Shown: positions 1-9,690, numbered from the stretch's first letter. The stretch is DNA of 64,000 nt from CAVXUB01 sp963764805 (GCA_963764805.1 CAVXUB010000005.1:310001-374000), one strand, 5' to 3'. Notes: a model not told the origin generated them from the letters alone. A program made the numbers and translations.

Positions 1-1
1 C

Positions 2-343
2 CCACACGGCTTCAGCGAGGTGCTGTACTCCTTCACGTCACAGGCCAACAACAACGGTTCGGGGTTCGCCGGCCTCGCCAGCAACACGCCCTACTACAAC
101 GTGATGGGGGCGATCGCCATGTGGGTAGGGCGGATGGCCCAGATGGTGCCCGCACTGGCGCTCGCCGGCGTGCTAGCGCAGAAGCAGGTGGTGCCTGAAG
201 GTGCGGGCACGTTCCGCACCGACACGCCGCTGTTCGTGGGCCTGTTCGTAGGGACGATCGTGATCGTCGGCGCCCTCACCTTCTTCCCCGCTGTCGCTCT
301 CGGCCCGATCGTCGAGCAGCTCCTCCACCACAGGTTCTTCTGA
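2..343 (+). CDS. kdpA: KdpA, potassium-transporting ATPase potassium-binding subunit, C-terminal part
   Basis: This is the 3' end of a gene that starts before the window. The reading frame opens at base 2 and encodes about 113 residues with a conserved KdpA tail: a filter-like segment (SQANNNGSGFAGL), then a membrane helix (LFVGLFVGTIVIVGALTFFP). KdpA is the channel-like subunit that binds and passes K+ in the Kdp high-affinity uptake ATPase of the inner membrane. Its stop codon overlaps the kdpB ATG by one base, so the genes are translationally coupled. Identity is firm because kdpB and kdpC follow; only the N-terminal part is missing. Confidence 0.95.
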   Translation, partial: PHGFSEVLYSFTSQANNNGSGFAGLASNTPYYNVMGAIAMWVGRMAQMVPALALAGVLAQKQVVPEGAGTFRTDTPLFVGLFVGTIVIVGALTFFPAVALGPIVEQLLHHRFF

Positions 344-2448
344 TGACAGCTCCGCTGACCATCGTCGCCCCCGCCGCTCCAGACGTTCAGCCGGCGAGCT
401 CGCCACGGGGAGTCGCACGGTCGCGCAGCCTCTTCGACCCGGAGATCCTGCGGCAGGCTCTCTCCGACTCCTTCAAGAAGCTCGACCCTCGGGTGCAAAT
501 CAGGAACCCGGTGATGTTCGTCGTGCTGATCGGCACCGTTGTGACCCTCATCGAGTCGATCAACTCGCCGACGGTCTTCGATTGGTCGATCACTTCCTGG
601 CTGTTTCTCACCGTGATCTTCGCCAACTTCGCGGAGGCGATGGCCGAGGGGCGTGGCAAGGCGCAGGCCGAGACCCTGCGGCGTATGCGCACCACCACCG
701 AGGCGCGGCGGCTGAAGGTGGACGGGAGCGAGGAGCGCATCGCCGCTGCCGAGCTCGGCAAGGGAGACGTGGTCGTCTGCGAGGCGGGGGACCTGGTCCC
801 TTCGGACGGCGAGATCGTCGAGGGCATCGCTTCGGTGGACGAGTCGGCGATCACCGGCGAGTCCGCACCTGTGATCCGGGAATCGGGTGGCGACCGCTCG
901 GCTGTGACCGGCGGCACGAAGGTCCTCTCGGACCGGATAGTGGTGCGGATCACCGCAGACCCCGGGCAGACGTTCCTCGACCGAATGATCTCGCTCGTCG
1001 AAGGGGCCAACCGTCAGAAGACGCCGAACGAGATCGCCCTCACGATCCTGCTGGCAGCGTTGACGATCATCTTCCTCCCGGTCGTGGTGGTTCTGCAGCC
1101 CTTCGGCAAGCATGCCGGCACGAACACCTCGGTGGTGGTCTTGATCTCGCTCCTCGTGTGCCTGATACCGACCACGATCGGCGCCCTGCTCTCGGCCATC
1201 GGCATCGCCGGCATGGACCGGCTCGTTCAAAAGAACGTGCTGGCGCTCAGCGGCCGTGCCGTTGAGGCCGCCGGTGATACGCAGACGCTCCTGCTCGACA
1301 AGACCGGCACGATCACCCTTGGCAACCGGATGGCATCGGCCTTCTTCCGGGTCGGCGGTCACAGCGAGGCGGACGTGGCGGAGGCGTCGCAGTTGGCCTC
1401 GCTCGCGGACGAGACGCCAGAGGGCCGCTCGATCGTCGTGCTCGCCAAGGAACGCTTCAACATCCGCGAGCGCGAGCTCGGCTCCGACCACACCTTCGTC
1501 CCGTTCACAGCAGTCACGCGGATGTCAGGGCTCGACGTGGACGGCCGCCAGATCCGCAAGGGCGCGGCCGAGTCGGTGAAGAGCTGGGTGGTCGCCCAGG
1601 GTGGCAGCGTTCCGGAGGAGCTCGACTCGATAGTCGAGCGCATTTCGCGTGGCGGTTCGACACCGCTGGCGGTTGCCGACGGCTCTTGCATCCTCGGCGT
1701 CATCGAGCTGAAGGATGTGGTGAAGCAGGGCATCCGGGAGCGTTTCGACGAGATGCGCGCACTGGGGATACGCACAGTGATGATCACCGGCGACAACCCC
1801 CTCACGGCCGCCGCCATCGCCGAGGAAGCGGGGGTTGACGACTTCCTCGCCGAAGCCACTCCCGAGAACAAGTTGGCGCTGATCCGAACCGAGCAGGAGG
1901 GCGGGAAGCTTGTGGCGATGACCGGTGACGGCACTAACGACGCGCCTGCGTTGGCGCAGGCCGACGTCGGGGTGGCGATGAACACCGGCACGACGGCCGC
2001 CAAGGAGGCCGGCAACATGGTCGACCTCGATTCCAATCCGACCAAGCTGCTCGACATCGTCGAGATCGGCAAGCAGCTACTGATCACCCGTGGGGCGTTG
2101 ACGACCTTCTCCATCGCCAACGACGTCGCCAAGTACTTCGCCATCATCCCGGCCCTGTTTGCCGGTGCATACGCGGCGGCGGGCAGCGGCGCTTCCAAGC
2201 CGCTCGAGACGCTCAACATCATGAGGCTGCACAGCCCGACAAGCGCAGTGCTTTCTGCGGTCATCTTCAACGCCCTCGTGATCGTGGCTCTCATCCCGCT
2301 CGCCCTTAGGGGCGTCAAGTTCCGGCCGTCGACGGCCACGCAGATCCTTCGCCGCAACGTCCTCATCTACGGCGTCGGCGGCGTGATCGTGCCATTCATC
2401 TTCATCAAGCTGATCGACCTCTTCCTGACTGCTGCGGGGTGGTACTGA
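343..2448 (+). CDS. kdpB: KdpB, potassium-transporting ATPase ATP-binding subunit
   Basis: A 701-residue P-type ATPase, the usual length for KdpB, which hydrolyses ATP to drive K+ uptake through KdpA. Visible motifs are the actuator TGES (about residue 171), the phosphorylation motif DKTGT with the phospho-acceptor Asp at about 319, and the hinge TGDGTNDAPAL (about 527-537). Several hydrophobic helices flank these domains. The start ATG overlaps the kdpA stop by one base and the stop overlaps the kdpC ATG in the same way, so kdpA-kdpB-kdpC form one coupled operon. No frame problem is seen in this gene. Confidence 0.98.
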   Translation: MTAPLTIVAPAAPDVQPASSPRGVARSRSLFDPEILRQALSDSFKKLDPRVQIRNPVMFVVLIGTVVTLIESINSPTVFDWSITSWLFLTVIFANFAEAMAEGRGKAQAETLRRMRTTTEARRLKVDGSEERIAAAELGKGDVVVCEAGDLVPSDGEIVEGIASVDESAITGESAPVIRESGGDRSAVTGGTKVLSDRIVVRITADPGQTFLDRMISLVEGANRQKTPNEIALTILLAALTIIFLPVVVVLQPFGKHAGTNTSVVVLISLLVCLIPTTIGALLSAIGIAGMDRLVQKNVLALSGRAVEAAGDTQTLLLDKTGTITLGNRMASAFFRVGGHSEADVAEASQLASLADETPEGRSIVVLAKERFNIRERELGSDHTFVPFTAVTRMSGLDVDGRQIRKGAAESVKSWVVAQGGSVPEELDSIVERISRGGSTPLAVADGSCILGVIELKDVVKQGIRERFDEMRALGIRTVMITGDNPLTAAAIAEEAGVDDFLAEATPENKLALIRTEQEGGKLVAMTGDGTNDAPALAQADVGVAMNTGTTAAKEAGNMVDLDSNPTKLLDIVEIGKQLLITRGALTTFSIANDVAKYFAIIPALFAGAYAAAGSGASKPLETLNIMRLHSPTSAVLSAVIFNALVIVALIPLALRGVKFRPSTATQILRRNVLIYGVGGVIVPFIFIKLIDLFLTAAGWY

Positions 2449-3038
2449 TGGTCACCCACCTGCGACGGGCTCTTCTCGTCTCGGTGATCTTCTTCGTCGT
2501 CTGTGGCCTCGCCTATCCGGCGCTCGAGACCGGCATCGCACAGGTTTTCTTCCGGCATCAGGCGAACGGGTCCTTGACCGCCAATGGTTCCACCCTGCTC
2601 GGACAGCGATGGGCGGGACCGAAGTGGTTCCAGGGTCGGCCGGACTCGGACAACGCCCTGTCCTCGGCGGCCAACTGCCAGACGCCGAGCTTCGAGCCGA
2701 CCAGTGCCTGCCCGGATCCTGCCATCGCCAACATGTACGGACCCACCTCAGCGGGGCTCGTGGCTGCTGCACGCCACTACGTAGTGATGTACGAGGCGGA
2801 GGGGATCAGCCCGACCAACGACCTCGTCACGCCTTCGGGCAGCTCGCTCGACCCGGACCTGCTTCCAGCCGACGCCTACGCCGAGGCCCACGCAGTGGCC
2901 AGCGCGAACGGGCTCCCATTGGCCGAGGTCGACCACTTGATCGCCACCCACACCCAGGGCCGCCAACTCGGCTTTCTGGGTGAGCCCGTCGTGAACGTGT
3001 TGGAGCTCAACGAGGCGTTGGCAGCACTGGTGAAATAG
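2448..3038 (+). CDS. kdpC: KdpC, potassium-transporting ATPase accessory subunit
   Basis: A 196-residue protein of normal KdpC length. It has one N-terminal membrane helix (residues about 7-27) followed by an extracytoplasmic domain; the family pattern is visible in NGSTLLGQRW and in the C-terminal block ending GEPVVNVLELN. KdpC stabilises the KdpA-KdpB complex and supports K+ binding and ATP use. I chose the ATG at 2448, which overlaps the kdpB stop by one base; an in-frame start nine bases upstream is less likely. The gene ends about 100 bases before the convergently transcribed kdpE. Confidence 0.95.
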   Translation: MVTHLRRALLVSVIFFVVCGLAYPALETGIAQVFFRHQANGSLTANGSTLLGQRWAGPKWFQGRPDSDNALSSAANCQTPSFEPTSACPDPAIANMYGPTSAGLVAAARHYVVMYEAEGISPTNDLVTPSGSSLDPDLLPADAYAEAHAVASANGLPLAEVDHLIATHTQGRQLGFLGEPVVNVLELNEALAALVK

Positions 3039-3141
3039 GGCGGCGTTGGGAACCTGTTCGCGTCCGCTCGGCCCGGCGCCCCCGTACGTGCTGGGGACGA
3101 AACGAGGACGCAAGTCTCACCAGAGGGCGCCCGGTAGCTCG

Positions 3142-3861
3142 CTAGTCGGGCAAGCCTCGACCCTCGAGGGCAATGCCGGCGTCAGGATCGAGCACCAGGC
3201 GGTAGCCGACGCCGGGATCGGTGTGCAGCATCTGCTCACCCTCGGGACCGAGCTTGCGGCGCAGCCGGTGCATGTAGACACGCAAGTAGTGCGCCTCGTT
3301 GCCGTAGCCAGGGCCCCACACCTCGCGCAGGATCATCCGATGGGTGCAGATCTTCCCGGCGTGGCGGGCCAGGAAGGCGAGCAGCTCGAACTCCCGGCTC
3401 GTCAGATCCAGCTCTCGGCCGTCGAGGTATGCGGTCGGGTGCACGAGGTCGACGTGGAGGCGGCCCGCATCGAGCGCGGCCGCGGCCGCAGGGACGGGGG
3501 AGGCCTGATGCCTGAGCGCCACCCGCAGGCGGGCGTCCAGCTCTGCCATCCCGAAAGGCTTCGTGACGTAGTCGTCGGCACCCGAGTCGAGAGCCAGTAC
3601 CTTGCTCGACTCGGCGCCCGCCGCCGAGAGCACGATGACCGGCACCTCGCTCCACTGGCGCAGCCGCCGGCAGACCTCGATCCCGTCGATGCCCGGGAGG
3701 CCGAGGTCGAGCACGATCACTTCCGGCGTCGTCAGCGCCGCCTGCGCCAGGCCGTCCTCACCATCTCGCGCGAGGGCTACCTCGTGGCCGCGTGCGGAAA
3801 GCCCGATGCGAAGTGCTCTCAACAACGCCGGGTCGTCGTCGACGACGAGGATCTTCGCCAT
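3142..3861 (-). CDS. kdpE: KdpE-type response regulator
   Basis: A 239-residue OmpR/PhoB-class response regulator. The receiver domain (1-120) shows the acidic pair DDD at 8-10, the phosphorylated Asp52 in LDLGLPG and the conserved Lys in YVTKPF. The C-terminal winged helix (about 130-230) has the family recognition region (LRVYMHRLRRKLGPEGE). It is expected to activate kdpFABC under K+ limitation. The gene follows the sensor kinase with a three-base gap and is transcribed towards kdpC, so regulator and transport genes converge, unlike the common co-directional kdpABC-DE order. Identification as KdpE rests on sequence pattern plus neighbours. Confidence 0.93.
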   Translation of the reverse strand: MAKILVVDDDPALLRALRIGLSARGHEVALARDGEDGLAQAALTTPEVIVLDLGLPGIDGIEVCRRLRQWSEVPVIVLSAAGAESSKVLALDSGADDYVTKPFGMAELDARLRVALRHQASPVPAAAAALDAGRLHVDLVHPTAYLDGRELDLTSREFELLAFLARHAGKICTHRMILREVWGPGYGNEAHYLRVYMHRLRRKLGPEGEQMLHTDPGVGYRLVLDPDAGIALEGRGLPD

Positions 3862-3864
3862 CGT

Positions 3865-5371
3865 TCAGGCCACCTCCCCCTCGGAGGCTTGCAGCACCGC
3901 CGGCAGGCTGAACACGAAGCGCGCCCCTCCGCCGACCTCGTCCTCCACCCTGATCGTCTGGCCGTGCGCCTCCACGAAGGCCTTGACGATCGCCAAACCG
4001 AGCCCGGCACGACCGCCCCCGCTGACCCTGTTGAACATCTGGAAGACCCGGTCCCGCTCGGCGACGGGCACACCTGGTCCACGGTCGGACACGGCAACCT
4101 CGACCGCGCCCGATCCACCGGAGCGAGCCGAGACCACCACGCACGCCTCCGCTGGAGAGTGGCGGGCAGCGTTGTCCAGCAGATTGGCAAGCACCTCGAC
4201 AACGAGGACGTGGTCGACCTCCACCATCGGCAAGTCGGCTGGAAGCTCACGCCTCACCGGCACCTCGCCGAGCGAGCCTGCAAGGCCGCCGATCGCAGCG
4301 TCCAGCAGCTCAAGGACCGTGACCTGCGTCCGGCGGAGTGTCAGCGTCCCGGACTGGATGCGCGTCATGTCGAGCAAGTTGGTCACGAGCCGCGAGAGCC
4401 GGTCCGTCTGTGCGTCCACGAGCTCGAGCAGCTCCGCTGCGTCGGCGTCGTTCAAGACCACGTGCGGGTCTCGCAAGTCCGAGACAGAGGCCTTGATCGA
4501 AGCGAGCGGAGTCCGCAGGTCGTGCGACACCGCTCCCATCAGAGCCTGTCGCCAGCGATCGACCTCCTCGAGCACCCCGGTCTTCATCGCCTGCTCCTGG
4601 AGCTGCCCGCGTTCGACGACAAGGGCGGCGTGGTTGACGTAAGTCTCGCAGCAGGTCCCTCTCGTGCCGGCTCATGTGTGCGCCGCGCATGGCAAGCAGG
4701 CCGATCGGCCGCCCGGCGGCGCTGAGCGACGCCACCACAAGACCGGACTTCGGACTGGTGGCCGTGCGCGGCGGTTCAGGGCCGGTGGACCGAAGGCTCA
4801 CGGCCTCACCCGGTGCGATGGACCCCAGGTCGGCCGCATCGAGGGTGCTCCCCGCCATCGCCGCCACTCGCATTCCTCGTCCGTCGGGCAGCAGCAGCGC
4901 GACCGAGGCCAAGCCGAAGTTCTCGTAGACCGCCGAGACGATCTCCTGCAGCAGGTCGGACACTGGTCGCGTAGCGAGCAGACGGTCGGACAGGTCGAGC
5001 AGCTGCAGCGCGTCCCGCTCGCGCTGGCGGGCAAGTGTGCGTGCAACATCAAGGTTGGCAACGACCCGGGAGACCACGATCGTCACGATCACGTAGACAC
5101 AGAGCGCCGCCCACCCCTGGGCCGAGCCGACCGACAGGGTGCCGAAGGGCTTGATGAAGAAGATGTCGTATGTGAGGAAGCCACCTATCGAGCCCACGAG
5201 ACCGGCGCGGGAGCCGCCGACGACGGAGGCAGCCACGATCGGGATGATCAGCACGAGGCCCGGGGTGGCGGGCCCCAGCTGGGCCCGCAACGGCATCATC
5301 GCCAAAGCAGAGAGCGCTTCCAGTGCGAGCGCCGTTCCGATCCCGAGCGCTGCCTGCCGTGAGATCCTCAT
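3865..5371 (-). CDS. kdpD: Sensor histidine kinase, KdpD C-terminal half (DUF4118-GAF-HisKA-HATPase), frameshifted
   Basis: The gene encodes the membrane and kinase half of KdpD without the usual N-terminal input module. From the ATG at 5371 there are four closely spaced hydrophobic helices (DUF4118), a GAF-like region, the phospho-acceptor motif SHDLRTPL, and ATP-binding boxes NLLDNAARHSP, DRGPGVP and GLGLAIVKAF. The frame breaks near 4641: the strand reads GAGACTTACGTC, and removing one T gives RDYVNHAAL, which joins the two frames smoothly. I treat this as one gene with a one-base insertion, probably a sequence error. The antisense reading of the upstream frame into 5701 is not coding. The input domain is the divergent gene at 5497. 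Confidence 0.85.
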
Positions 5372-5496
5372 CGGCCACCTCGGGTCGAGCTTGTCGGTCG
5401 GGTCGTAGTCGCCGCGCCGCCGATCTCGGGTCCGGCAGGTCCCAAGGAAGTGCGACGAACGGGCAAGGACAAGTCTAGGAAGGCGGCGATGATCCG

Positions 5497-6664
5497 ATGA
5501 CGGGCGAGGAAGACCTCGACCTCCAGAAGGAACTGGAGGAGGCAGCGTCGCAGCCGGTAGCGCCCACGGGTCGCTTCCGGATCTACCTCGGAGCTGCCGC
5601 GGGTGTCGGCAAGACGTGCGCCATGCTCGATGAGGGGTGGCGGCGGGCACAACGTGGCGCGGAGGTCGTCGTCGGCTTCGTGGAGACGCACGGCAGGGCA
5701 CACACGAGCGAACTGTTCCGCGACGTCGAGATAGTGCCTCGTCGACAGGTCGAGTACAGGGGCGCCGTGTTCGAGGAGATGGATCTCGACGCCGTGCTTG
5801 GTCGCAAGCCGGGCGTCGCCCTGGTCGACGAGCTTGCCCACACCAACCTCCCCGGGTCGGGGCGCCACGAGAAGCGATGGGAGGACGTGCTCGAGCTGCT
5901 GGACTCCGGCATCGGCGTGATCTCGACGGTCAACATCCAGCACCTGGAGAGCATCGCTGACGCCGTCGAGCGGATCGTGGGGGTGCCGGTCCGCGAGCGG
6001 GTACCGGACTGGGTGGTTCGACGGGCGAACCAGATCGAACTCATCGACTCATCGCCCGAGCAGCTACGCCGCCGCATGCTGCACGGCAACATCTATCCGC
6101 CCGAGAAGGTCGCGGGCGCGTTGTCCAGCTTCTTCCGCACGGAGAACCTGGTGGCTCTGCGGGAGTTGGCGCTGCGTTTCGTGGCGGACGAGACCGAGGA
6201 CGAGCTGCTCGCCTTCCTTCGCACCGCCGCCCCCGGAGGGATCTGGGATACCGCGGAACGGATCCTCGTCACAGTGGCGCCGACCGTGGGCACTGACGCC
6301 GTCATCAGACGGGGGGCGAGGATCGCCAACCGTGCCAAGGCTGAGCTGCACGTGCTCTATGTGGACTCGGGAGACGACCCGCCCGGGAAGGGCCTGCACA
6401 GCATCGAGTCGCTCCGCAAGCTCGCTCGCGACGTCGCCGCCGAGTGGCACGAGGTACCGGCGCGACGACGTCCCGGAGGCGATCGTCGACGTTGCCCGAG
6501 AGCTGCAGATCACCCAGATCGTTCTCGGCTCCACACGGCGCACGAGGCTGCAGGAGATCTCGAGAGGCTCGATCGTGCGGCAGGTGATCCGCCTGGCCGG
6601 CGTCTCCAACATCGACGTGCACGTCATCGCCCGCCACCACAACGACGATCCTGGTGCTAGTTGA
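5497..6664 (+). CDS. kdpD: KdpD N-terminal input protein (KdpD sensor domain + universal-stress domain), frameshifted
   Basis: This stand-alone gene encodes what is normally the first part of KdpD. The KdpD domain has a Walker A loop GAAAGVGKT (residues 32-40), the block VVVGFVETHGR and a Walker B-like VALVDELAHTN. A universal-stress-type domain follows (ERILVTVAPT; later IVLGSTRRTRLQEISRGS). The frame changes near 6463: frame one reads EWHEVPARRR, while the +2 frame continues RDDVPEAIVDVARELQ to the stop at 6664. Deleting one G restores the family spacing. It is divergent from the kinase gene with about 125 bases between starts, probably a shared promoter region. Membrane and kinase domains are absent here. 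Confidence 0.82.
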
Positions 6665-6793
6665 GCGGGTAGCGCCCGACCTTGCTGGCCCCGCCGAGGG
6701 TCTGGACGCTCACAGTCACCGATGGCGCCCGCTCGCCCGGCACCGTGATCTTGATCTCGTCGGCGCTGTCGGGCGTTACTCCTGAACCAAGCG
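6665..6793 (-). other. Short stretch with coding-like minus-strand frame, possible lost C-terminus
   Basis: On the minus strand an open frame different from that of the NERD gene runs through this stretch and ends at 6661 with a stop. It includes the segments SADEIKITVPGERAPSVTV and SVQTLGGASKVGRYPLN, which look like real protein. It has no start of its own. It may be the true C-terminus of the NERD gene displaced by a one-base indel near its stop, or the remnant of another gene. I do not recognise the family. Confidence 0.3.
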
Positions 6794-7558
6794 TTACCCC
6801 TGCACCAGCCTGAGGACCGGCTTGCCTCTCCGCGCCCGCGCCACCGCGTCAGCAGCCTCTTGCGCTGCGAGCGACGGTTTCCAAGTCCGGGCTCGTTTTG
6901 CAACCTCGTAGATCCGCTCGACCGCCATGCCGTCGAGGACCTGTGGCTTTGCGAGCAACCAGCGCCGGAGCTGCGCACGCTGCACCACGGCGACGTCGGG
7001 ACGCTCGCCATACCTGAAGGAGCGGTTGCTGGCGGGGACGAGGACGCCGGTCGCCTCCAGCCTTCCGGCCCCGCACGCATAGAGCCTGGTGGCCACTCGC
7101 GTCGCCTCACGGCGGCTGTTACGGCGTTGCTTGGTGTGCAGGCAGAAGACTCCGGCCGGACCGATCACCAGATGGTCGATCTCGCCGTTGCTGGGCCCTT
7201 GCGGGATGGCGTGGATCACCCGCCAACCATGACCAAGCCGTGCCAGCTCCCTCGCCACGATCCGCTCGCCGCGCTCTTCCGCCCGAAACGACCTCTCCTC
7301 GGTGAGAGCCTCCCCCACCCGCCTCAGCCAGGACCTCGCCGCCGTGGCCGCTGCTGTGGTGGTCGCCGTGGTCGTCGCCGGGACCAGGGCAGGCTCGACG
7401 GCCGCCACGATTCTGGTCCCGTTCACGGGCGAAAGCGTGGAAGGGTGGCAACTGCGCTCGGCGGCGGAGTGCAGGCGGAGGAGCGGCGAAGCGGATCCCG
7501 CTACTGCGGCGCTCGATTCTCCGCTCCCGTCGCTGTGGGCTGTCGTCAGATCTTTCAT
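6794..7558 (-). CDS. NERD (nuclease-related) domain protein
   Basis: A protein of about 254 residues with an alanine- and threonine-rich N-terminal part (about residues 50-75) and a NERD domain. The domain is recognised from GERIVARELARLG, IPQGPSNGEIDHLVIGPAGV and FCLHTK, which carry the E-D-K pattern of the restriction-endonuclease-like fold. NERD proteins are thought to act on nucleic acids, but their roles are poorly known. I chose the ATG at 7558 because GGAGGA lies just upstream; an in-frame ATG at 7594 is possible. The C-terminus may be altered by an indel (see the adjoining stretch). No functional partner is obvious nearby. Confidence 0.72.
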   Translation of the reverse strand: MKDLTTAHSDGSGESSAAVAGSASPLLRLHSAAERSCHPSTLSPVNGTRIVAAVEPALVPATTTATTTAAATAARSWLRRVGEALTEERSFRAEERGERIVARELARLGHGWRVIHAIPQGPSNGEIDHLVIGPAGVFCLHTKQRRNSRREATRVATRLYACGAGRLEATGVLVPASNRSFRYGERPDVAVVQRAQLRRWLLAKPQVLDGMAVERIYEVAKRARTWKPSLAAQEAADAVARARRGKPVLRLVQG

Positions 7559-7620
7559 CGGGTCCTCCGCGGCTTGCCGTGTATGCATCGGCAATCAACC
7601 GGGAGGACCTGAGCGGTTCT

Positions 7621-7675
7621 GATATCGCGAGTGGAGAAGTGACATCCATAGATGCATCTTCTCCCCTTGCGATTG
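7621..7675. repeat. Dispersed palindromic element, family P2, copy A
   Basis: An imperfect inverted repeat in the 5' region of the MFS gene. Core arms are GGAGAAGTG (7633-7641) and TTCTCCCCT (7659-7667), followed by NNCGATTG. The same sequence with exactly the same 17-base spacer occurs at 22252-22305. The outer parts of the arms follow CAATCGCAAG. It could be a REP-like element or an operator. Confidence 0.7.
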
Positions 7676-7724
7676 ACCTCCGGTCGGCAGGGCCCCGGGA
7701 TGGGCAGCCGTTAAGGTCCCCGGG

Positions 7725-9281
7725 ATGGACAAGAAGTGGTGGACCCTGCTGGCCGTCTGCGCGGGGACCTTCATGCTCCTGCTCGACGTGACGATCGTCG
7801 TGGTCGCGCTCCCCGAGATCCAGACCGCCCTTCACGCCACCTTCGCCGACGTGCAGTGGGTCGTCGACGCCTACGCCCTCACGCTCGCCGCGCTGCTGCT
7901 GACGACAGGGGTTCTCGCCGACCGCTACGGGCGGCGACTGCTCTTCGCAATCGGCCTCGTGATCTTCACCCTCGGCTCGCTCACCTGCGGGCTCGCCCAG
8001 TCATCCGCGATGCTCATCATCTCGCGCAGCGCCCAGGGGACAGGTGGGGCGATCGTCTTCGCCACCTCGCTCGCGCTGCTCGGGCAGAGCTTCCGTGGCA
8101 AGGACAGGGGGATCGCCTTCGCCGTGTGGGGGGCGATCACCGGCGTAGCGGTGTCGCTCGGCCCGATCCTCGGCGGCGCGATCACCACGGGCATCAGCTG
8201 GCGAGGGATCTTCCTGGTGAACGTCCCCGTGGGGGTGGCCGCCGTGGCGATCACGCTCTGGAAGGTGGAGGAGTCGAGGGCGGCACATCCGGGTTCTCCC
8301 GACTGGGGCGGTTTCGCGTTGTTGACGGGGGGGCTCGTGAGCCTCGTCTACGGGCTCATCCGGGCAAGTGAGGCGACCTGGAGCGACACCGGCGTGATCA
8401 TCTGCCTGGTGCTCGCCGCCGTCCTGCTCTCCGGCTTCGTGGCGCTCGAGTTCCGGCTCGAGAACCCGATGTTCGATCTGAGCCTGTTCCGCACCCCCAC
8501 TTTCGTCGGCGGCCTGGTCGCCGCCTTCACGATGAACGGCTCACTGTTCGCAATGATCCTCTACCTCGTGCTCTACCTGCAGGACGTGCTCGGTTACTCG
8601 GCCATGGGTACAGGGCTGCGGCTGCTCACGTCGACGGGGGCGATGTTCTTCGCCGCCGCCGCCAGCGGCCGGCTGAGCGAGCGGATGCCGGTCCGTTGGC
8701 TGATCGGCCCCGGCCTGGCACTCGTCGGCATAGGTCTGCTGCTGATGGCCGGCCTCAACGGGCAGAGCGGCTGGACACACCTGTTGCCAGGGCTCATCGT
8801 GTCGGGGGTGGGGTCGGGGCTCGTCAACCCGGCGCTGGCCTCCACGGCCATCGGCGTGGTGGAGCCGATGCGGGCCGGCATGGCGTCGGGCGTGAACTCG
8901 ACCTTCAGGCAGATCGGCTTCGCCATGAGCATCGCCGCACTCGGCTCGATATTCGCCAGCCTGCTTCGTCACAACCTGGAGGGGGCGCTGGGGCCCATCC
9001 GCCCGCTCGCCTCCCGTTTGCCTTCCATCGTCGCCGGGATCCGTCAGGGCAACCCGGCCCAGGTGATCGGCAGTGCTCCGGCCGCGGTCCGCGGCCAGCT
9101 GGCCGAGGCGATCCGCTCGAGCTTCGCGAGCGGAGTAGGCAACCTGGCGACAATCGCCGGGATCGTGGCGCTCGTAGGTTCGGTGGCGTCTTTCCTGCTC
9201 ATCCGCAACAAGGACTTCAAGCCGCGCCAGGAAGCGGACTCCGCCGAGCGCGAACCGGCCGTCCACCACGCCGTGGCCTGA
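7725..9281 (+). CDS. MFS drug exporter, DHA2 (EmrB/QacA) family
   Basis: A 518-residue membrane protein with about 14 hydrophobic helices, the size of DHA2 proton-drug antiporters. Family signatures are LDVTIVVVALPEIQ in helix 1, QWVVDAYALTLAALLL in helix 2, the motif A loop DRYGRRLLF and the later GRLSERMPVRWLIG. Such pumps export toxic hydrophobic or cationic compounds with proton influx; the substrate cannot be told from sequence. It stands alone, with a palindrome 50 bases upstream of the ATG and the convergent anti-sigma gene 20 bases downstream. Confidence 0.9.
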   Translation: MDKKWWTLLAVCAGTFMLLLDVTIVVVALPEIQTALHATFADVQWVVDAYALTLAALLLTTGVLADRYGRRLLFAIGLVIFTLGSLTCGLAQSSAMLIISRSAQGTGGAIVFATSLALLGQSFRGKDRGIAFAVWGAITGVAVSLGPILGGAITTGISWRGIFLVNVPVGVAAVAITLWKVEESRAAHPGSPDWGGFALLTGGLVSLVYGLIRASEATWSDTGVIICLVLAAVLLSGFVALEFRLENPMFDLSLFRTPTFVGGLVAAFTMNGSLFAMILYLVLYLQDVLGYSAMGTGLRLLTSTGAMFFAAAASGRLSERMPVRWLIGPGLALVGIGLLLMAGLNGQSGWTHLLPGLIVSGVGSGLVNPALASTAIGVVEPMRAGMASGVNSTFRQIGFAMSIAALGSIFASLLRHNLEGALGPIRPLASRLPSIVAGIRQGNPAQVIGSAPAAVRGQLAEAIRSSFASGVGNLATIAGIVALVGSVASFLLIRNKDFKPRQEADSAEREPAVHHAVA

Positions 9282-9300
9282 GAGGCACCCTCGAGCCGCT

Positions 9301-9690
9301 TCAGGCGACGACCGGAACCCCGAGCTCGAACCAGACGGTCTTGCCCCCGCCAGCCCCTCGCCGATCCACGCCCCAGCGGTCGGAGAGGGAAGCCACCAGC
9401 TGCAGCCCGCGCCCGTGCTCGTCGAACTTCGAGGGGCGGCCGAGGCGCGGCTCGCCGGCGGAGACGTCCGCTACGCCGATCCTCAGCCGCTCAGGGGTGC
9501 TGTACATGTCGAGCGTCACCTCGAACTCGTCTGCCGAGTAGAGCAACGCATTCGTCGCCAGCTCGGACACCAACAGCTTGGCCGTCTCACGGACGTCCCT
9601 CGGGAGACGAGCCAGCAACCCCCCGACGTAGCGTCGAGATGCCGGCACCGAGGAGGCCACGTTCGCGAAACGGCGCGAAGTCGAGGTCAT
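9301..9690 (-). CDS. RsbW-like serine kinase / anti-sigma regulatory factor (HATPase_c)
   Basis: A 129-residue single-domain GHKL ATPase. The N-box LLVSELATNALLYSA contains the Mg-binding Asn47, and G-boxes are seen at VADVSAGEP and HGRGLQLV. This is the pattern of RsbW/SpoIIAB-type kinases that phosphorylate a STAS antagonist and bind a partner, often a sigma factor. The start touches the stop of the STAS gene, so the two are co-translated. No sigma factor gene is adjacent, so the downstream target is unknown. Confidence 0.85.
   Translation of the reverse strand: MTSTSRRFANVASSVPASRRYVGGLLARLPRDVRETAKLLVSELATNALLYSADEFEVTLDMYSTPERLRIGVADVSAGEPRLGRPSKFDEHGRGLQLVASLSDRWGVDRRGAGGGKTVWFELGVPVVA

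Noticed and set aside
3046..4725. 559-codon plus-strand open frame
   Set aside because: It lies antisense to kdpE and the kinase gene, whose motifs are unmistakable; composition is typical of shadow frames.
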